The notes beneath the pieces are model-generated. The model was not told the DNA's origin, ran no database searches, and saw only the letters and a list, made by a program, of their open reading frames with translations. Positions 11,475 to 22,713 of a stretch of DNA of 64,000 nucleotides are shown here, piece by piece. Source of the DNA: Isoetes taiwanensis (Eukaryota; Streptophyta; Lycopodiopsida; Isoetales; Isoetaceae). Position 1 is the first letter of the stretch; each line of letters begins with the position of its first letter. The DNA lies in the NCBI GenBank assembly GCA_021234155.1, contig JAJEKV010000290.1, forward strand, positions 250,001 through 314,000. Direction: 5' to 3'. Made by a program: the position numbers and the translations under genes.

Positions 11475-12204
11475 ATTGAATTTGGTCCGAAAACTGGTGT
11501 GTATCTAGATGTGTTGAGGCGCTGAACTGTGGGGAAATGGCGCCAGAAAACACTAAAAACAAAGGACTCAGAAGGGTTGCTTTAGGCGCTAGGCGCTGGT
11601 GGCTAGGCGCTGGGCGCTGGCGGCTAAGGTCGAGGCGCTAGGAGCTGGAATCGAAAACGAAAAAACCGAATGAGAAGCTTCAGAAAAACAATTAGGCATT
11701 ACAAACTTTACTGGCCGCCCGCTGTACCACACAGCGCGACTAGGGCCCGTGGTCGTTCAGCGCCCATGCCCGCCCGGCCGCCCCATGCCCGCCCCATGCC
11801 TCGCGGGCGGTCCAGCGCCCATGCCCGCCCATGCACGTGGCGGTCCAGGCGCCCATGCCCGCCTACAATTTGAATTTTGAAATTGAATATTTCCCGCCTC
11901 TAACGCCCGCCCGCCAAATTTGAACATAAAATTCAAATTCCTTACCGCCCATAATTAACATAAAGTCAAAATTCCGCCCAGTAAATTGAAATTTGATCGC
12001 CACATGTCCAAATTTGAATCGTAAGCTTTTAAAATTGTACTTTGCATTTAAAGCTCCCTCTTTGTCGCCCGTGCTCATGGCGAATGTTTTAGATTAGACG
12101 GTTCGGGCACTTCGACTCAGCTTGTTCGTCTCGGTTACTTGCTTTCGCATAAAGGCGCTACTTTTCTTAAGCCTGGGCGAAACTTTGCAAAGCGCATCGC
12201 GTCT
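11475..12204. other. Upstream region of the ParB-like gene with (GGCGCT)-type repeats
   Basis: Probable 5' region of the minus-strand ParB-like gene. It contains a cluster of GGCGCT/TAGGCGCTGG motifs at about 11583-11650, then a GC-rich stretch rich in GCCCATGCCCGCC (11750-11870), then AT-richer DNA with recurring AAATTTGAA-type strings. No gene is supported. Confidence 0.4.
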
Positions 12205-12375
12205 TGTCGGCGCTTTCTTCTTGGCGCTCACAGAAATCCCAGGTGATTCTTGGCGCTTTCTTCTTGGCGAATTCTTCTTGGCGCTTTCTTGGCGAATCCT
12301 TCTTGGCGCTTTCTTCCTGGCGAATCCTTCTTGGCGCTATCTTCTTGGCGAACTCTTCTTGGCGCATTCTTTTGC
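12205..12375. repeat. Minisatellite of TTCTTGGCG units
   Basis: CTTGGCGCTTTCTTCTTGGCGAA-like units (broken here as CTTGGCGCTTTC and TTCTTGGCGAA) repeat head to tail about seven times, with the two halves alternating. All apparent reading frames (Ser-Ser-Trp-Arg repeats) are by-products of the repeat. Confidence 0.75.
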
Positions 12376-12712
12376 GAATATATCTGCTGGGATCAGCTTG
12401 ATTTTCCTGTTCCATCTACTGCTCCAGGACATACCACTATGGATCTATGTAATATCAAGTAAGTCCACTGTTTCTGGTATGAATTCTGTTCTATTGCTGC
12501 CATGTGTATATCTAGTTCAAATGCTGATATGAATGCTGCTAGGAAACTAAGAACCTTGGTTTCAATTGCAAAGTTGGCATGGGGTGCCCATGTTATGCAT
12601 GCCTGCTCTTATTGACACATACAGCAATGGGAGCAAGAATGCATAACATAGGCATCTCGTGTAGATTTTGTGATGGAGCTAAGCCAAATCGCCCCATGTG
12701 ACCAACTTGGAT

Positions 12713-12854
12713 CAAATGGCGCCAGGGCGCCATTCTATTCCAAAATACACCCTTAAAATGGTGTGGTCTTAATGGCGCCATAGCGCCATTCGGTTGAAAA
12801 TGGTGCACGGCTGAAATGTAAATTTGGAGCCAAATGGAGCCATGGCGCCATTTG
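12713..12854. repeat. Cluster of three palindromes of the GGCGCC family
   Basis: Copies at about 12713-12735, 12771-12791 and 12831-12854 are imperfect palindromes of the form AAATGGCGCCA...GGCGCCATT. They abut the 3' end of the LINE coding region, which fades out where the palindromes begin. Confidence 0.7.
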
Positions 12855-15800
12855 GTCGAAATGGTGCACTTGGATCAACCAACAACAGTTCCTTGGTACC
12901 TAACGGGTATTCAAAGCTGTCCAGGCTCCATGCCCATACTACTTGCAGCTTCTCACATTCCACAGACAATGTTCAATGGATTCCTGTTCAGCCTCGCAAA
13001 TGGGGCATACTGGGCTGACTTTATTGTCCCATTTGGAGACTAGTTGATTGACCCTTGGAACCCGGTGTATCACTTGCCAAAGGAAAGCGTTTATCCGTGG
13101 GGGCAGATATTTCTGCCATGCATCTCTCCAGATGTTTTTAAGGTTTTCCTCTGTGATCACTAGTTCCCATTTGGTAGATATTGGAAGTACACCCTTAGTC
13201 CTCAAGCATTTGTAACTTGATTTCACGAACTTGTTAGGCTGAATCGCGGGATGCAGAACCCATGGATTTTGATCTCCTGTAGTTATAGTGTTTGCGAGTA
13301 CTGTAGCCACACTTTCCCATATTATTTTGTCTGCGTCCTTTAACGAACCTGAAATTCTGCCCAACTGACTAATTGCTCTCTCTTGTACCACTAGGCACAT
13401 GATTCAATTCCACAATTTTTCCACCTCTTTACGATCCTTGCATCAGCCACCATACCTAAGGGGCCTTGTTTGTTGTGCAGTACCACTGGTACCCACCATG
13501 GAGGAGAAGTCTCTGCTTTGAACTTGTTGATGTCAAGTGTAAAAAGTTTTTTTATGACTTGCCAAGCCGAAATTAGACCCTTTAGGAATGGAGATGCTTC
13601 TCTACATGGCTTAAGATCAAAATAGAGTGACCATGGAAGTGAGACTTTAACAGAGGGCTTGCTATGCTTACATGAAGCTAATAGGGCCTGGTTGATGAGG
13701 TGCATACCTGGAGACTTCACCCTTTTCTGTGGATCATCCATATGAATTTGGTTATTAATACTTTGCTCTGTAATGATATGTCGACCATTCCAATTCCTCC
13801 TTCTGTCTTATCTCTCTTGCACTTCCACCAATTGATTTTGACCACTGCCCCTTCTTCGTTCCCTCCCCAGACAAAGTTGCGGATTAACCCTTCTAATTCT
13901 TGTGCCTTCTCCTTTGAGGCTAGTAAAATTGATGATGTATAGACATGAGTATTTCTTAACACATGTTTTGCCACAGTGATCCGTCCTGCAAGTGATAGCT
14001 TTGCCACCTTCCACCAATTTAAGTGTTTTTGCAGGCCTAGCAGTATTTTGTCCCATATTTGTGCATTAGCGATGTTAATGCCCACTGGAATACCTAACAG
14101 GTTGGAATGCTCACCCTCTGGGATTATTTTCCATGGTAGGATTGTCAAGCATGTGGGATGCGGGTCTTCCAAAGGCCACTGTACTGCGCATTTTTTTCAA
14201 TTTATGAGACAACCTGAGGCTATTGAGAAGGAGGCTAGTAATTTACCTGCACATGACAGGTTATCTTCCTCTGCCTCTATGAATAGAAATGTGTCGTCTG
14301 CGTATTAGTTATATATATGTTGGGAGCCATCCAACATTTGTAGTCCCTGAATCATACCGTCTTGCATGAATATTTGTTCTGCTGCAATATTGAAGAGGAA
14401 TGGGGCTAGGGGGCACCCTTGCCTGATGCCCCTCTTTATGTCAAATATTGGAGAGGGTTCACCTTGGAATAAGACTGAAGCTCGAGCAGATCACAGAAGT
14501 TTCATGACCCCTTCTGTAAAAATATTTCCACAACCTAACTTGAGCATCATTTTATGCAGAAAACTCCATCTGATACTGTCATAAGCTTTGGTAAAGTCTA
14601 GCTTTAGATAGGCCACCTTTTGTCTTGTTGTTTCTAGCCCAGTGTAAACCTTCAAATGCTGCTGCGACATTGCTCAGGATACTCCTACCTGGTAGAAAGC
14701 CAGATTGGGCTTGTGAGATGCCTTCAGCTAGAATTGGCTTGATCTTCTCTGCCATAACCTTTGCTATGCTTTTATAGAAAGCAGATAAAAGTGTGATGGG
14801 TCTCCAATCGTTGATTGTGCTTGGCTCCTTACTCTTGGGAACTAAGGAAATACATCCTTATGGGTTTAGATTTTCTGCTTGCATAAAGTCTATATAGAGA
14901 AGATATCATTCTTGACCCATTCCCAATTGCTTTGATAGAATTCTATGGGAATTCCATCCATACCCGGACATTTATTTTTAGCCAGTAGAAAGGTAGCCTT
15001 TTGAAGGTCCTCTATAGAGAGGGGAAGACTTAGTATGTCTTACTGACTAGAGTCTATTATAGGTGAAACTTTTGAGACCACCAGCTCTTCAAAGGTCTCT
15101 TGAAATGGTAAATTGTGTCCTCCAAACAAAGCTTTGAAATGGTTATATAAATACCTTTTGAGATCTCCTGGAGAATTGAGAATTGAACCATCGTTATGAG
15201 TGATGGATGATAATGTGGAGGATCTCTTCTTTTCTTTAGCTGTCTTAAAGAAGAACTTTGTGCATTTATCAGCTTCTTTTAGCCAGGTCAATCCTGCTTC
15301 ATATCTATTTTCAGCTATCTTGACCTCTTCTATTGTCTTTATCTGTTCTATTATCCTTTTTCTCCTCCGTCCCATCATTGGGGCCCAATGCTCTAAGAGA
15401 GAGGAGTTGGCCATAAAGGATATCCAATTCTTCCCTTTCTTTTTGCACTTTAGCTCTACCCCAACTTTTGGCATAATTTTTTATATTTGAAAGAGCTGTT
15501 ATCATGGTTTCCATACCAGAACCCGTTCTAAAAGCTGTTTGCTATATGCTTTTGCAAGACTCCACAAAATCTAGGTCTTTCAAATATCTGGTATTTAATT
15601 TGAAAACTGTTTTAGAAGTGCTAAACTGACATTTCTTAGTAGATATCACCTGTGGATTATGATCGGAGATAGCATTCTTTAATTGATTGGACCTTTGAAG
15701 GTTTGGGAGGATGGAGAAAGCCACGTCATTCATGTAGCATCTATCGTGCCTTGCATACATCCTCCCTGTTCCCAGCCATCCATTGCACCATGTAAATCCC

Positions 15801-16360
15801 TTATCTCCGTCCAGCTCCATGAAGCCCATATCCTCTACCAATTTGCTCCACTGAACTTTCTCAAACTCTTGTACTATTTCTGACGACACCCCTTGTCTAT
15901 CCTCGACTGCCTCCACCATATTAAAATCCCCTGCCATAAGCCAAGATACCTGACTTCCAAAGCTTTTCAATCTATGTCTAAGAGTGGCCCATAAAGCGCC
16001 TCCGCCCCTGGGGTTGTTATGGGCATAAATATTCACCAAACCCCATATTCTACCTTCTTGATGCTATAGAATTATAGCCCACCTACCAAACCTGTCTACC
16101 TGTGAATCACATACTTTTACGTCCTTCTTCCAGGCGATCAGAGTGCCTGCACTAGAGGTATATTTTACAGCATCGATACCCACATATTCTTTACCTATTG
16201 TGTTGAACAATTCATGTATCTCCCCCTGTTTACACTTATGCTCCTGTAGGCATATTACGTCTGGATTTATCTCCTTGATTGCGTTTGATAATCTGTTTTT
16301 TTTTTTGTATTCCGAGGATTTTACTCCCCTGATATTCCAGCTAAGGATCTTATGATTCAT
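12855..16360 (-). pseudogene. LINE ORF2: APE endonuclease, reverse transcriptase, zf-RVT (broken)
   Basis: ORF2 starts at 16360 (MNHKILSWNIRGVKS), the N-terminal strand of an APE-type endonuclease, with ICLQEHKC and, after a stop/frameshift near 16050, GDFNMVEAVEDRQG and SDHNPQVI. A linker follows (15474-15040). The reverse transcriptase is broken by several shifts but shows LKLDFTKAYDSIRW (about 14600), RQGCPLAPFLFN (about 14410) and YADDTFLF (about 14300, preceded by a stop), then LLGIPVG and LAGRITVAKHVL. The zf-RVT end shows AFLWQVIHRVPRVNQL and CPICEAEQESIEHCLW, shifting frame near 12960. It would nick target DNA and copy the element RNA; the multiple breaks rule out function. Confidence 0.85.
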
Positions 16361-16418
16361 TGGGAGATGTTTGGAGACCCTTTCTTCCTTTTCATGTTCC
16401 CCATCCCATCTGTTTCTA

Positions 16419-19038
16419 TTACATTTTCCTTTTTATTTTTTTCCCTGTTACATTGAGAGGATCTTCGTCCACCCCATTCTCATCTTCCATTGGGAGGTAT
16501 GCCCACAGATTCTTGTGTGGTGGGAGGGCACACTCTATAGCAGCCAACTCTCCACATACTACAATATCTCCTCTATTTTCTTTCACCTTTTCTGGCAATG
16601 CCTCCTCTAAATTCATTACTTCTTTAATGTACTGAGAGAAAGGATTGTTTACCTCAGAGACAATTTGAGTGCTGAGAGACATCTGAGGAGGGGACTTTGG
16701 GCGAGGCCCTACACTTTTTTGAGCAATTCTGGTTCTCCTTTTTTGCCTGGCCCCTCCCACTTCCCAAGTTTGACCTTCTGTTTTTGACGAGCCCTCAGCA
16801 GTTGTAGATATGATAGGAACCGATGTAGGTCTCTTGGTTGGAGATGTTGCGTTGCTGGTGTTAGGGGTTTCTACTCCCCGACTTGGAGCACATGGGGTAA
16901 TTGTTACAGGAGCAGGGGGGTGGCTCGTTGGGACCCCAGCACTTGTGGGGGGATCTTGGGGATTATCGTTCTGTGCTTGATGCTGAGACCTCATTTCTTC
17001 TTTAGATCTTGCCTGTGGGTTCTCTTCCAGCCCTTCAATTTTTAGATCTGGAAACATTCTGTATATTTCCCATTTGTTGGTCAATTTCAAAGGGAATTTG
17101 AAAGAGCAATTGCCACTCTTAACTATCACCCCTTTGGGTGTGCTTGCCTTTGCTGGAATGGCTACACAGATCCTTGGCCCTCTGGCTATGGAGTGTGAGA
17201 TATAAGCGCCTATTGTGTTGGCGATGACCTTTAAAAACTCGGGTATCAGCATGTCTGGAGGTAGGTGTTCAATCTCCAACCAGCACGGGATTTTGATTGC
17301 TGACATTTGATGGGGAAAAAACCCAGGATAGTAGTATTGATATAAGATGTACTCCCCCATAAAAGTGTCCGTTGCACGAGCCATCATCTTATCTACTGCG
17401 TCTTCACTTTGGAATAAAATGAGGAAGAAGTTGCCACCTAATGCCTTTAGAGATTCATGCTGAGGCCATTCTAACCTTTTCAAGTGTGTTGACAGCCACA
17501 ATTCTAGTTTACGGAAGTCCAGGAATCTTCATATAAAGAATCCTATAACAGATCTTGATACCAAGTTCTCCACCACTTTTACATGCATACCATGATCTAT
17601 CTCTGCTATTGGAAAGTTAGACTCCTCATCTACTTCCATATTTCCCGCACTTTCAGCTCCATATTTTTCAAGGTGGCCTTTATTTAATTTTCCCAGATCT
17701 TGGGCAAAACCTGCTTCTACTGTTTTAAGTGCTGCATCTACTCTCAAGCTCCTGGTTGTTTTCGTTGGCACATTGTTCTTTATCCACTCTGAGAATCTAG
17801 GCTTATTAACTCTTGCTATAGTATCGTTGTTTTTCCAAGCATCTCTTACATTACTCCTTACTCCTCCACTACTTAAGTCAGGATTTGCATTGTTGTTAGT
17901 TGCAGTTTTTGTAGCGTATGTGGTATGTGGAGACAGTTTATTAGCCTCTTTGCTTTGATGAAATATCCCCCCTCTTGTGATGCACTCTGCCCTACGATTC
18001 TCTTCCATTATAGCATCTACCATACCTGAGGTATTGTGCTTCGCCTCTGCTAGTTTTTTATTTGCTTCCATTTCTTTCTTGTTTACTTCGGTTTCTACTT
18101 CTTCCATGGATGAATCTGACCTGCTAGATTGTATGGGTTTTTTCTGTCCACATGCACTATCTCCTGTCCCTGCCCCTAACATTGCAGCTTTCAATTTTCG
18201 GATAGCTCCGATAGCGCTAACACTTGCCTTGGCAGCCAGATCTTCCCCTGCAATTGCTGTACCTACTCCATTGTCTTTTGCTCCCTTTTGGGGAATGATC
18301 TATACTATGTGAAGCAGAAGCGGCAACAAAAGGGCCTAGATTTATATCAGACAGTTTAGGGAGGTGATTTACCTTGTGCAGGGCAGAAGCCCCAATTACT
18401 GGATCAGGATTGATGGAAGCCCCATCTTCTGACCACGATTTAGCGACCCCTGAATCCGGCCATTTGGCTATTGCCCAGCCTGAACTGACGCTGGCAGGGC
18501 GAATCGGAGGCCATAGGGCCCCGTTGTGCACAGCTGGGTCGAACCCAGGTCGGTTCCCGACAGCCGCCAAGGCTGCCGCTTCTGCTGCATCTTCGACCTG
18601 CACCATATTCTCTGCACCAAATTCTTGGCAATCAGTCTGTCTCCCAGCAACTATTGCATCAACTTGCGCTGCAGATTGTCGCCTGAACTCTGCCAGCTTA
18701 TTGTGTAGGGCCCCATTCTTCCCTTTTCTTCCTCCATTATTATTCCTTTCTGTCTCAGCACTTTTCCTTGTCTGGAGCTCATTACTAGCTTCGATTCCGC
18801 CCAATCTCTCTCCGGAAGTTGGGGCTTTCGCCACATTTGCATGCAATACAGGTTGTAGAAGTGCTGGGCGATTTGTGGAGGCATTACCTGGGCCCCCTCG
18901 ATCAAGGTCTGCATCTGCAGTAGCTTGTCGAGCTGCAACAACGGCCGCCCATTCCTGCGCCTGTGCCAAAATTGCCACGTCAGCGTCCATCCTTTTGGAT
19001 TTTTTCGTCAATAATTCAATTCTTGTTTCTTCTACCAC
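16419..19038 (-). pseudogene. LINE ORF1 (DUF4283-like nucleic-acid-binding protein), broken
   Basis: The reading frame starts at 19038 (MVEETRIELLTKK) and runs to about 18217, where a frameshift is needed. It continues from 18194 to 17529, reads through one TGA at about 17527, and goes on to 16419. The C-terminal part has STHLKRLEWPQH, FFLILFQSEDAVDKM, IPCWLEIEHLPPDML and a Pro/Thr-rich linker, matching the DUF4283-type domain of plant LINE ORF1 proteins, which bind RNA during retrotransposition. No CCHC knuckle was seen. The N-terminal half is low in recognisable motifs and Ala/Glu-rich. Confidence 0.7.
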
Positions 19039-21067
19039 AAGGAATTATATTGTGTCTGATTTGAAGGATTTCTTCAATGATATAGGCTATCAGTAAGGCT
19101 GAGATCATTACATAACTAAAGTACTTGGATTAATCTATAATATAGCAGCCTTGCTTATTCCTGCCACCTTAATATTTGGAGAAGATATTATAACTCCTGA
19201 AAGCCTAAAGTATTCTAACTCTAGATTTGATTACCAACTGGAAATCATCTATGGTGATGGCACTGCTAATCTTCGCAGTATCTATGATCTCAAATTGGTC
19301 AAGCACTCACAAGGATTTAGCTCCTCAGTAACAGTCAAATTGCCCATAATCCTATACTTATGAGACTAGAGTAGAAGCATTACCTTGGCACACAAATTGC
19401 AGCATTGAACTTTTCCACTGTGCTTCCGCTTTTCCTACCTCTAGTCATCACCACAACTGCACATTACATCTCCACCATCTATCTGTCACTCAAAGCCCAA
19501 ACAATCAGGGTCATGCCTCTAAAATATCTTGGAATATTCTAAAGAATATTACCCTCTGATATGTCATTTCCCCTACACCGCATGGTTGCCCCCTTCAGGC
19601 AACCTAAATGCTTTGAATCATGCATCCAATGGCTTACCAAATTTCAGTAAAGAAATTAACGTGAATGAACGTATACAATGGTAGATTCAATGAAAACTTG
19701 TAACATGAGTGACACGAATGTATACAATGGTAGATTGAACGAAAACTTGTAACATGAATGAACCAGTTTTAACATCAATCAGCAAAAGGATGTTGGTTGA
19801 ACCAGTTTTTTGACAAAAGGAATGGATCCATGTGGAGAAGGGATTTCTTTCTCCACGTGGACCCAAACCAATTGCAACCCATATGGAATTTCTTATATAT
19901 GACGTGCTTTTTTTTTAGTTGATCATGTGGAATATATGCTGGCAGAAAAAGTCTGTCTTAGGGTTTAGGGTTCATTCTTTCGACCCTTGTATGCAACTGT
20001 GGATTGTTGCTCTGTCGGATCTTCTGCTCTGTCGATTTTTCTAAGGGAGAGGTATTGGTAGTCAGAAATCTGATGCCATTGTTGAGTGTGAGGCAGTTGC
20101 ACCCTTGGATATCAAGAGATACCACCAGACCATATCCCAAAGGGTCGTGATGGCGTACCTGGAGATGAACATAAAAATAGAGGATCAGATTCTAGCTTGA
20201 GCTGAGGCAGAACCACTGCGCCAAATGATGCATGTGGAAGTAACCTTTGTGAGGCACGGGGATTCTTGGTGCATGTATGAAGTCCTCAGCCCTTCCTACG
20301 CTTGCGAGTTCTGTCCGGAGCAGTTATAAATAGCAAACCTTTTATGCCAAAAGAAATCTCGGCTAATATCGACTGCAATTCCTTTTTTTTGGTTGCTGGC
20401 TATTATAATTATTCATGTTCAAACTTGTTATGTTATCAAATCATGTTAATATCAGTTCATGTTACACCATTTTTGAAATCAATGTGCAAATCTTTTTTAG
20501 TTGTTGGATATTATACGTGTTCAGTTATGTACTTAGTTCATGTTAATATCAGTTAATGTTAATATTAGTTCAGGTTATTATGTTTTCAGTTCATGTTAAT
20601 ATCAGTTCAAGTTATGGATCTTTTGTTATCAGTTATTTGATATCAGTATATGTACCAAAATAAGCTTGCTTTTTAAATGAAATATACACATGATCTACAA
20701 TTCTTCTTTTGATACATGTCTCACAAGTTGTCTTCACCAAACTTCAAGAGCAATATCTACTACCAATTCTCTGCCTCTTCTGCCTCCATGCTAACAAGCC
20801 TTGGCTAGCAGCAGAACTTTTTCAAGCCTTTCCTTTTCTTTCTTTGAGGCCTCAGCCAATGCCTTATGCAACTGTGGAGCAGCCTGTCTCTCCACATTCT
20901 CTTCATGACGAGAAATTACTCCTGTAGAACCATTGTGCCATTTGTGAGTGGATTTTGACAAAGAATGTGACCCTCCACGCTGAGCCTTTCGGTTATATGC
21001 AACCTTGGCCTGCTTGTGGGACTTCCTTCATACCTTGCATATTCCAAATTGATAAGCTTTCATACTT
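19039..21067. other. Gene-free spacer with AT-rich degenerate repeats
   Basis: One open stretch at 19151-19363 (containing FDYQLEIIYGDGTANLRSIY) looks protein-like but matches no family I recognise and lacks flanking exons. At about 20440-20640 the motif GTTCATGTTAATATCAGTT recurs several times in degenerate form. Nothing else is supported. Confidence 0.35.
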
Positions 21068-22617
21068 CTAAGCAAACCAAGGCCCATGAACATATATGAT
21101 GTCGATGTAATGAGTGACCTCTGTCTCACCCCAAGCCTGAATGTATACATGTGTAAACTCCCTGACCACCACCCTAAACCTGGCTATTTCAGCCTCAGTT
21201 AAATATGTCTTTTGTAAAAGGGTGTTCAAATTTGACAGGGCATTCCATGCAGCCACTTTTCTCACAATATCATTCATGCCATCTATTCTATCCCTTTCAG
21301 CCTCCACTAATTTCAGACCAAATTCATAAACACCACCCTTAGTATTCGCAGGCCTGCTCAAGAAATGCCTAGCTCTAACTCCACCAATAGATATCTCGGC
21401 TGGGACTGAGGCAACTTTTCCATTACCCGACTTCTTGTGGTCTTGTTCCAGTTTGACACATCCACCATGCAAGCCTGCCTCAAACAACATCTTTTCAACC
21501 CGCTCAATGCCTTCTTCTCTCTCCTTCTCCCCTCGGATGTTCCATACAAAACACTCCGAGTGATGTATCATCTTCTCCACAATCCTGAAAAGTGCATGAA
21601 GAGTGCAAATTTGCACTCTTTCTAGTGATATTGGGAGTATTGGATCAAATGTATCAAGTGACGATCAGGAGGCATGTTCTGATCACATTCAAGAGTGCTC
21701 TTGGACCCTTTCTTCTTCTTCTCCTTCAACGTGTAGCAGCAATAAATACAATTCCTTGTGGTCTTGGCACCTGAAGAACTTATATTATACATAGCCTTTT
21801 CTGTCTTCAGGTCACATGCCAAATAGAAATTAACAATAAAGGAACCATAGCCTGTAACACTTAATTTCTCACCATTGCCATACATAACTAGCAGCCTTGG
21901 GATGTCTGTCTGGTCAAAAACCCATTTCAAAACATTTTAGTTCTCTTTCTGAACCTGGAACATGCCCAACCACCAAATATGGTCTTCTGATTGCACAGAA
22001 AACCAATCTGGATCCCTAATTTTCTTCTTCTTGTTCCTTTCCCCATCATAATTGCTTGTGAATGCTCTGTTCATCAGAGTTATGGATACTCTCTCGTACT
22101 TTGTTCTGTGTGACATCTCCATCTCATCCAGCTTCAAGCAAATTTCGAGTTGCCCATTCACCTCTGCCTCCTGTATGTTATAATAAATAACCATAAAACT
22201 TAAAATCTTATCCAATTTAAACCACACGTTATTTTTGGCATGCAATCCAAGAATATCTCTCTCTTTACTTCTTGAGCCTTTTTTGGGATCTTTTCTAGTT
22301 TTTTTGGGCCCTTTTTGTTCTTAATCAGAATGGCGGCCGCAAACAGAAAACCACATTCCAGAGAATACATGCTTCCTAATATTTCGCTTATTGAAATGTT
22401 TTTCCTCCTTTTGATTAGCTCCAAGCTGTAGGATCTAGGGATGACAATTTTCTTTGTGTTGAATGACTTCAAAACATCATAAAATGGCTTGAACAGCAAC
22501 TTGTAGCCATGCCTACTGATCCCAGCAGTATCGCAAACCTCTTGAACTTTGGATGCATCAAATTTTAGAGTATATCTCGCCAACCACATGTTCAAGCACT
22601 CTCCTAAGGCCAATGTT
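21068..22617 (-). pseudogene. C-terminal part of an unrecognised transposon-like gene family (split by a LINE)
   Basis: Reading on the minus strand from 22617: LALGECLNMWLARY, GISRHGYKLLFKPFYDVL (to about 22400), then pieces with MEMSHRTKYERVSITLMNR and DWFSVQSEDHIWWLGMF (about 22150-21950), a Cys-rich segment NCIYCCYTLKEKKK (about 21740), CTLHALFRIVEKMIHH (21610), and a final 180 residues with GGVRARHFLSRP and VTHYIDIIYVHGPWF (ending 21068). I do not recognise the family. The conserved order of Cys-x-x-Cys, a late His/Trp motif (THYI...HGPWF) and an N-terminal coiled coil suggests a transposon-encoded protein. Several frame breaks are present. The N-terminal part of the same gene lies at 28460-28958. 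Confidence 0.45.
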
Positions 22618-22713
22618 TGAAGGAAGGAAGGAAGGAAGGAAGGTATTTTTATCGTCCACGGAGACCAACCTCGGTCTATGAAACCCAATACAAAAGCGCA
22701 GCAAAGCGGATTA

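Larger units (their letters stand above)
12855..19038 (-). mobile_element. L1-type LINE retrotransposon, two-ORF, decayed, 3' end missing
   Basis: A minus-strand non-LTR retrotransposon. ORF1 lies at 19038-16419 and ORF2 at 16360-12855 (described separately). No poly(A) or simple-repeat tail is seen where ORF2 ends; instead the coding signal runs into the palindrome cluster at 12.71-12.85 kb. This suggests loss of the 3' end after insertion, because LINEs are normally truncated at the 5' end. The 5' boundary was not located beyond the start of ORF1, and target-site duplications could not be identified. Confidence 0.85.

Noticed and set aside
18374-19096. 240-codon plus-strand open frame
   Set aside because: It is the complement of LINE ORF1 and is Ala/Ser/Pro-rich as expected of a shadow frame; no start context or domain.
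20525-20640. Telomere- or centromere-type repeat
   Set aside because: The GTTCATGTTAATATCAGTT units are few and strongly degenerate, better described as local AT-rich duplication.
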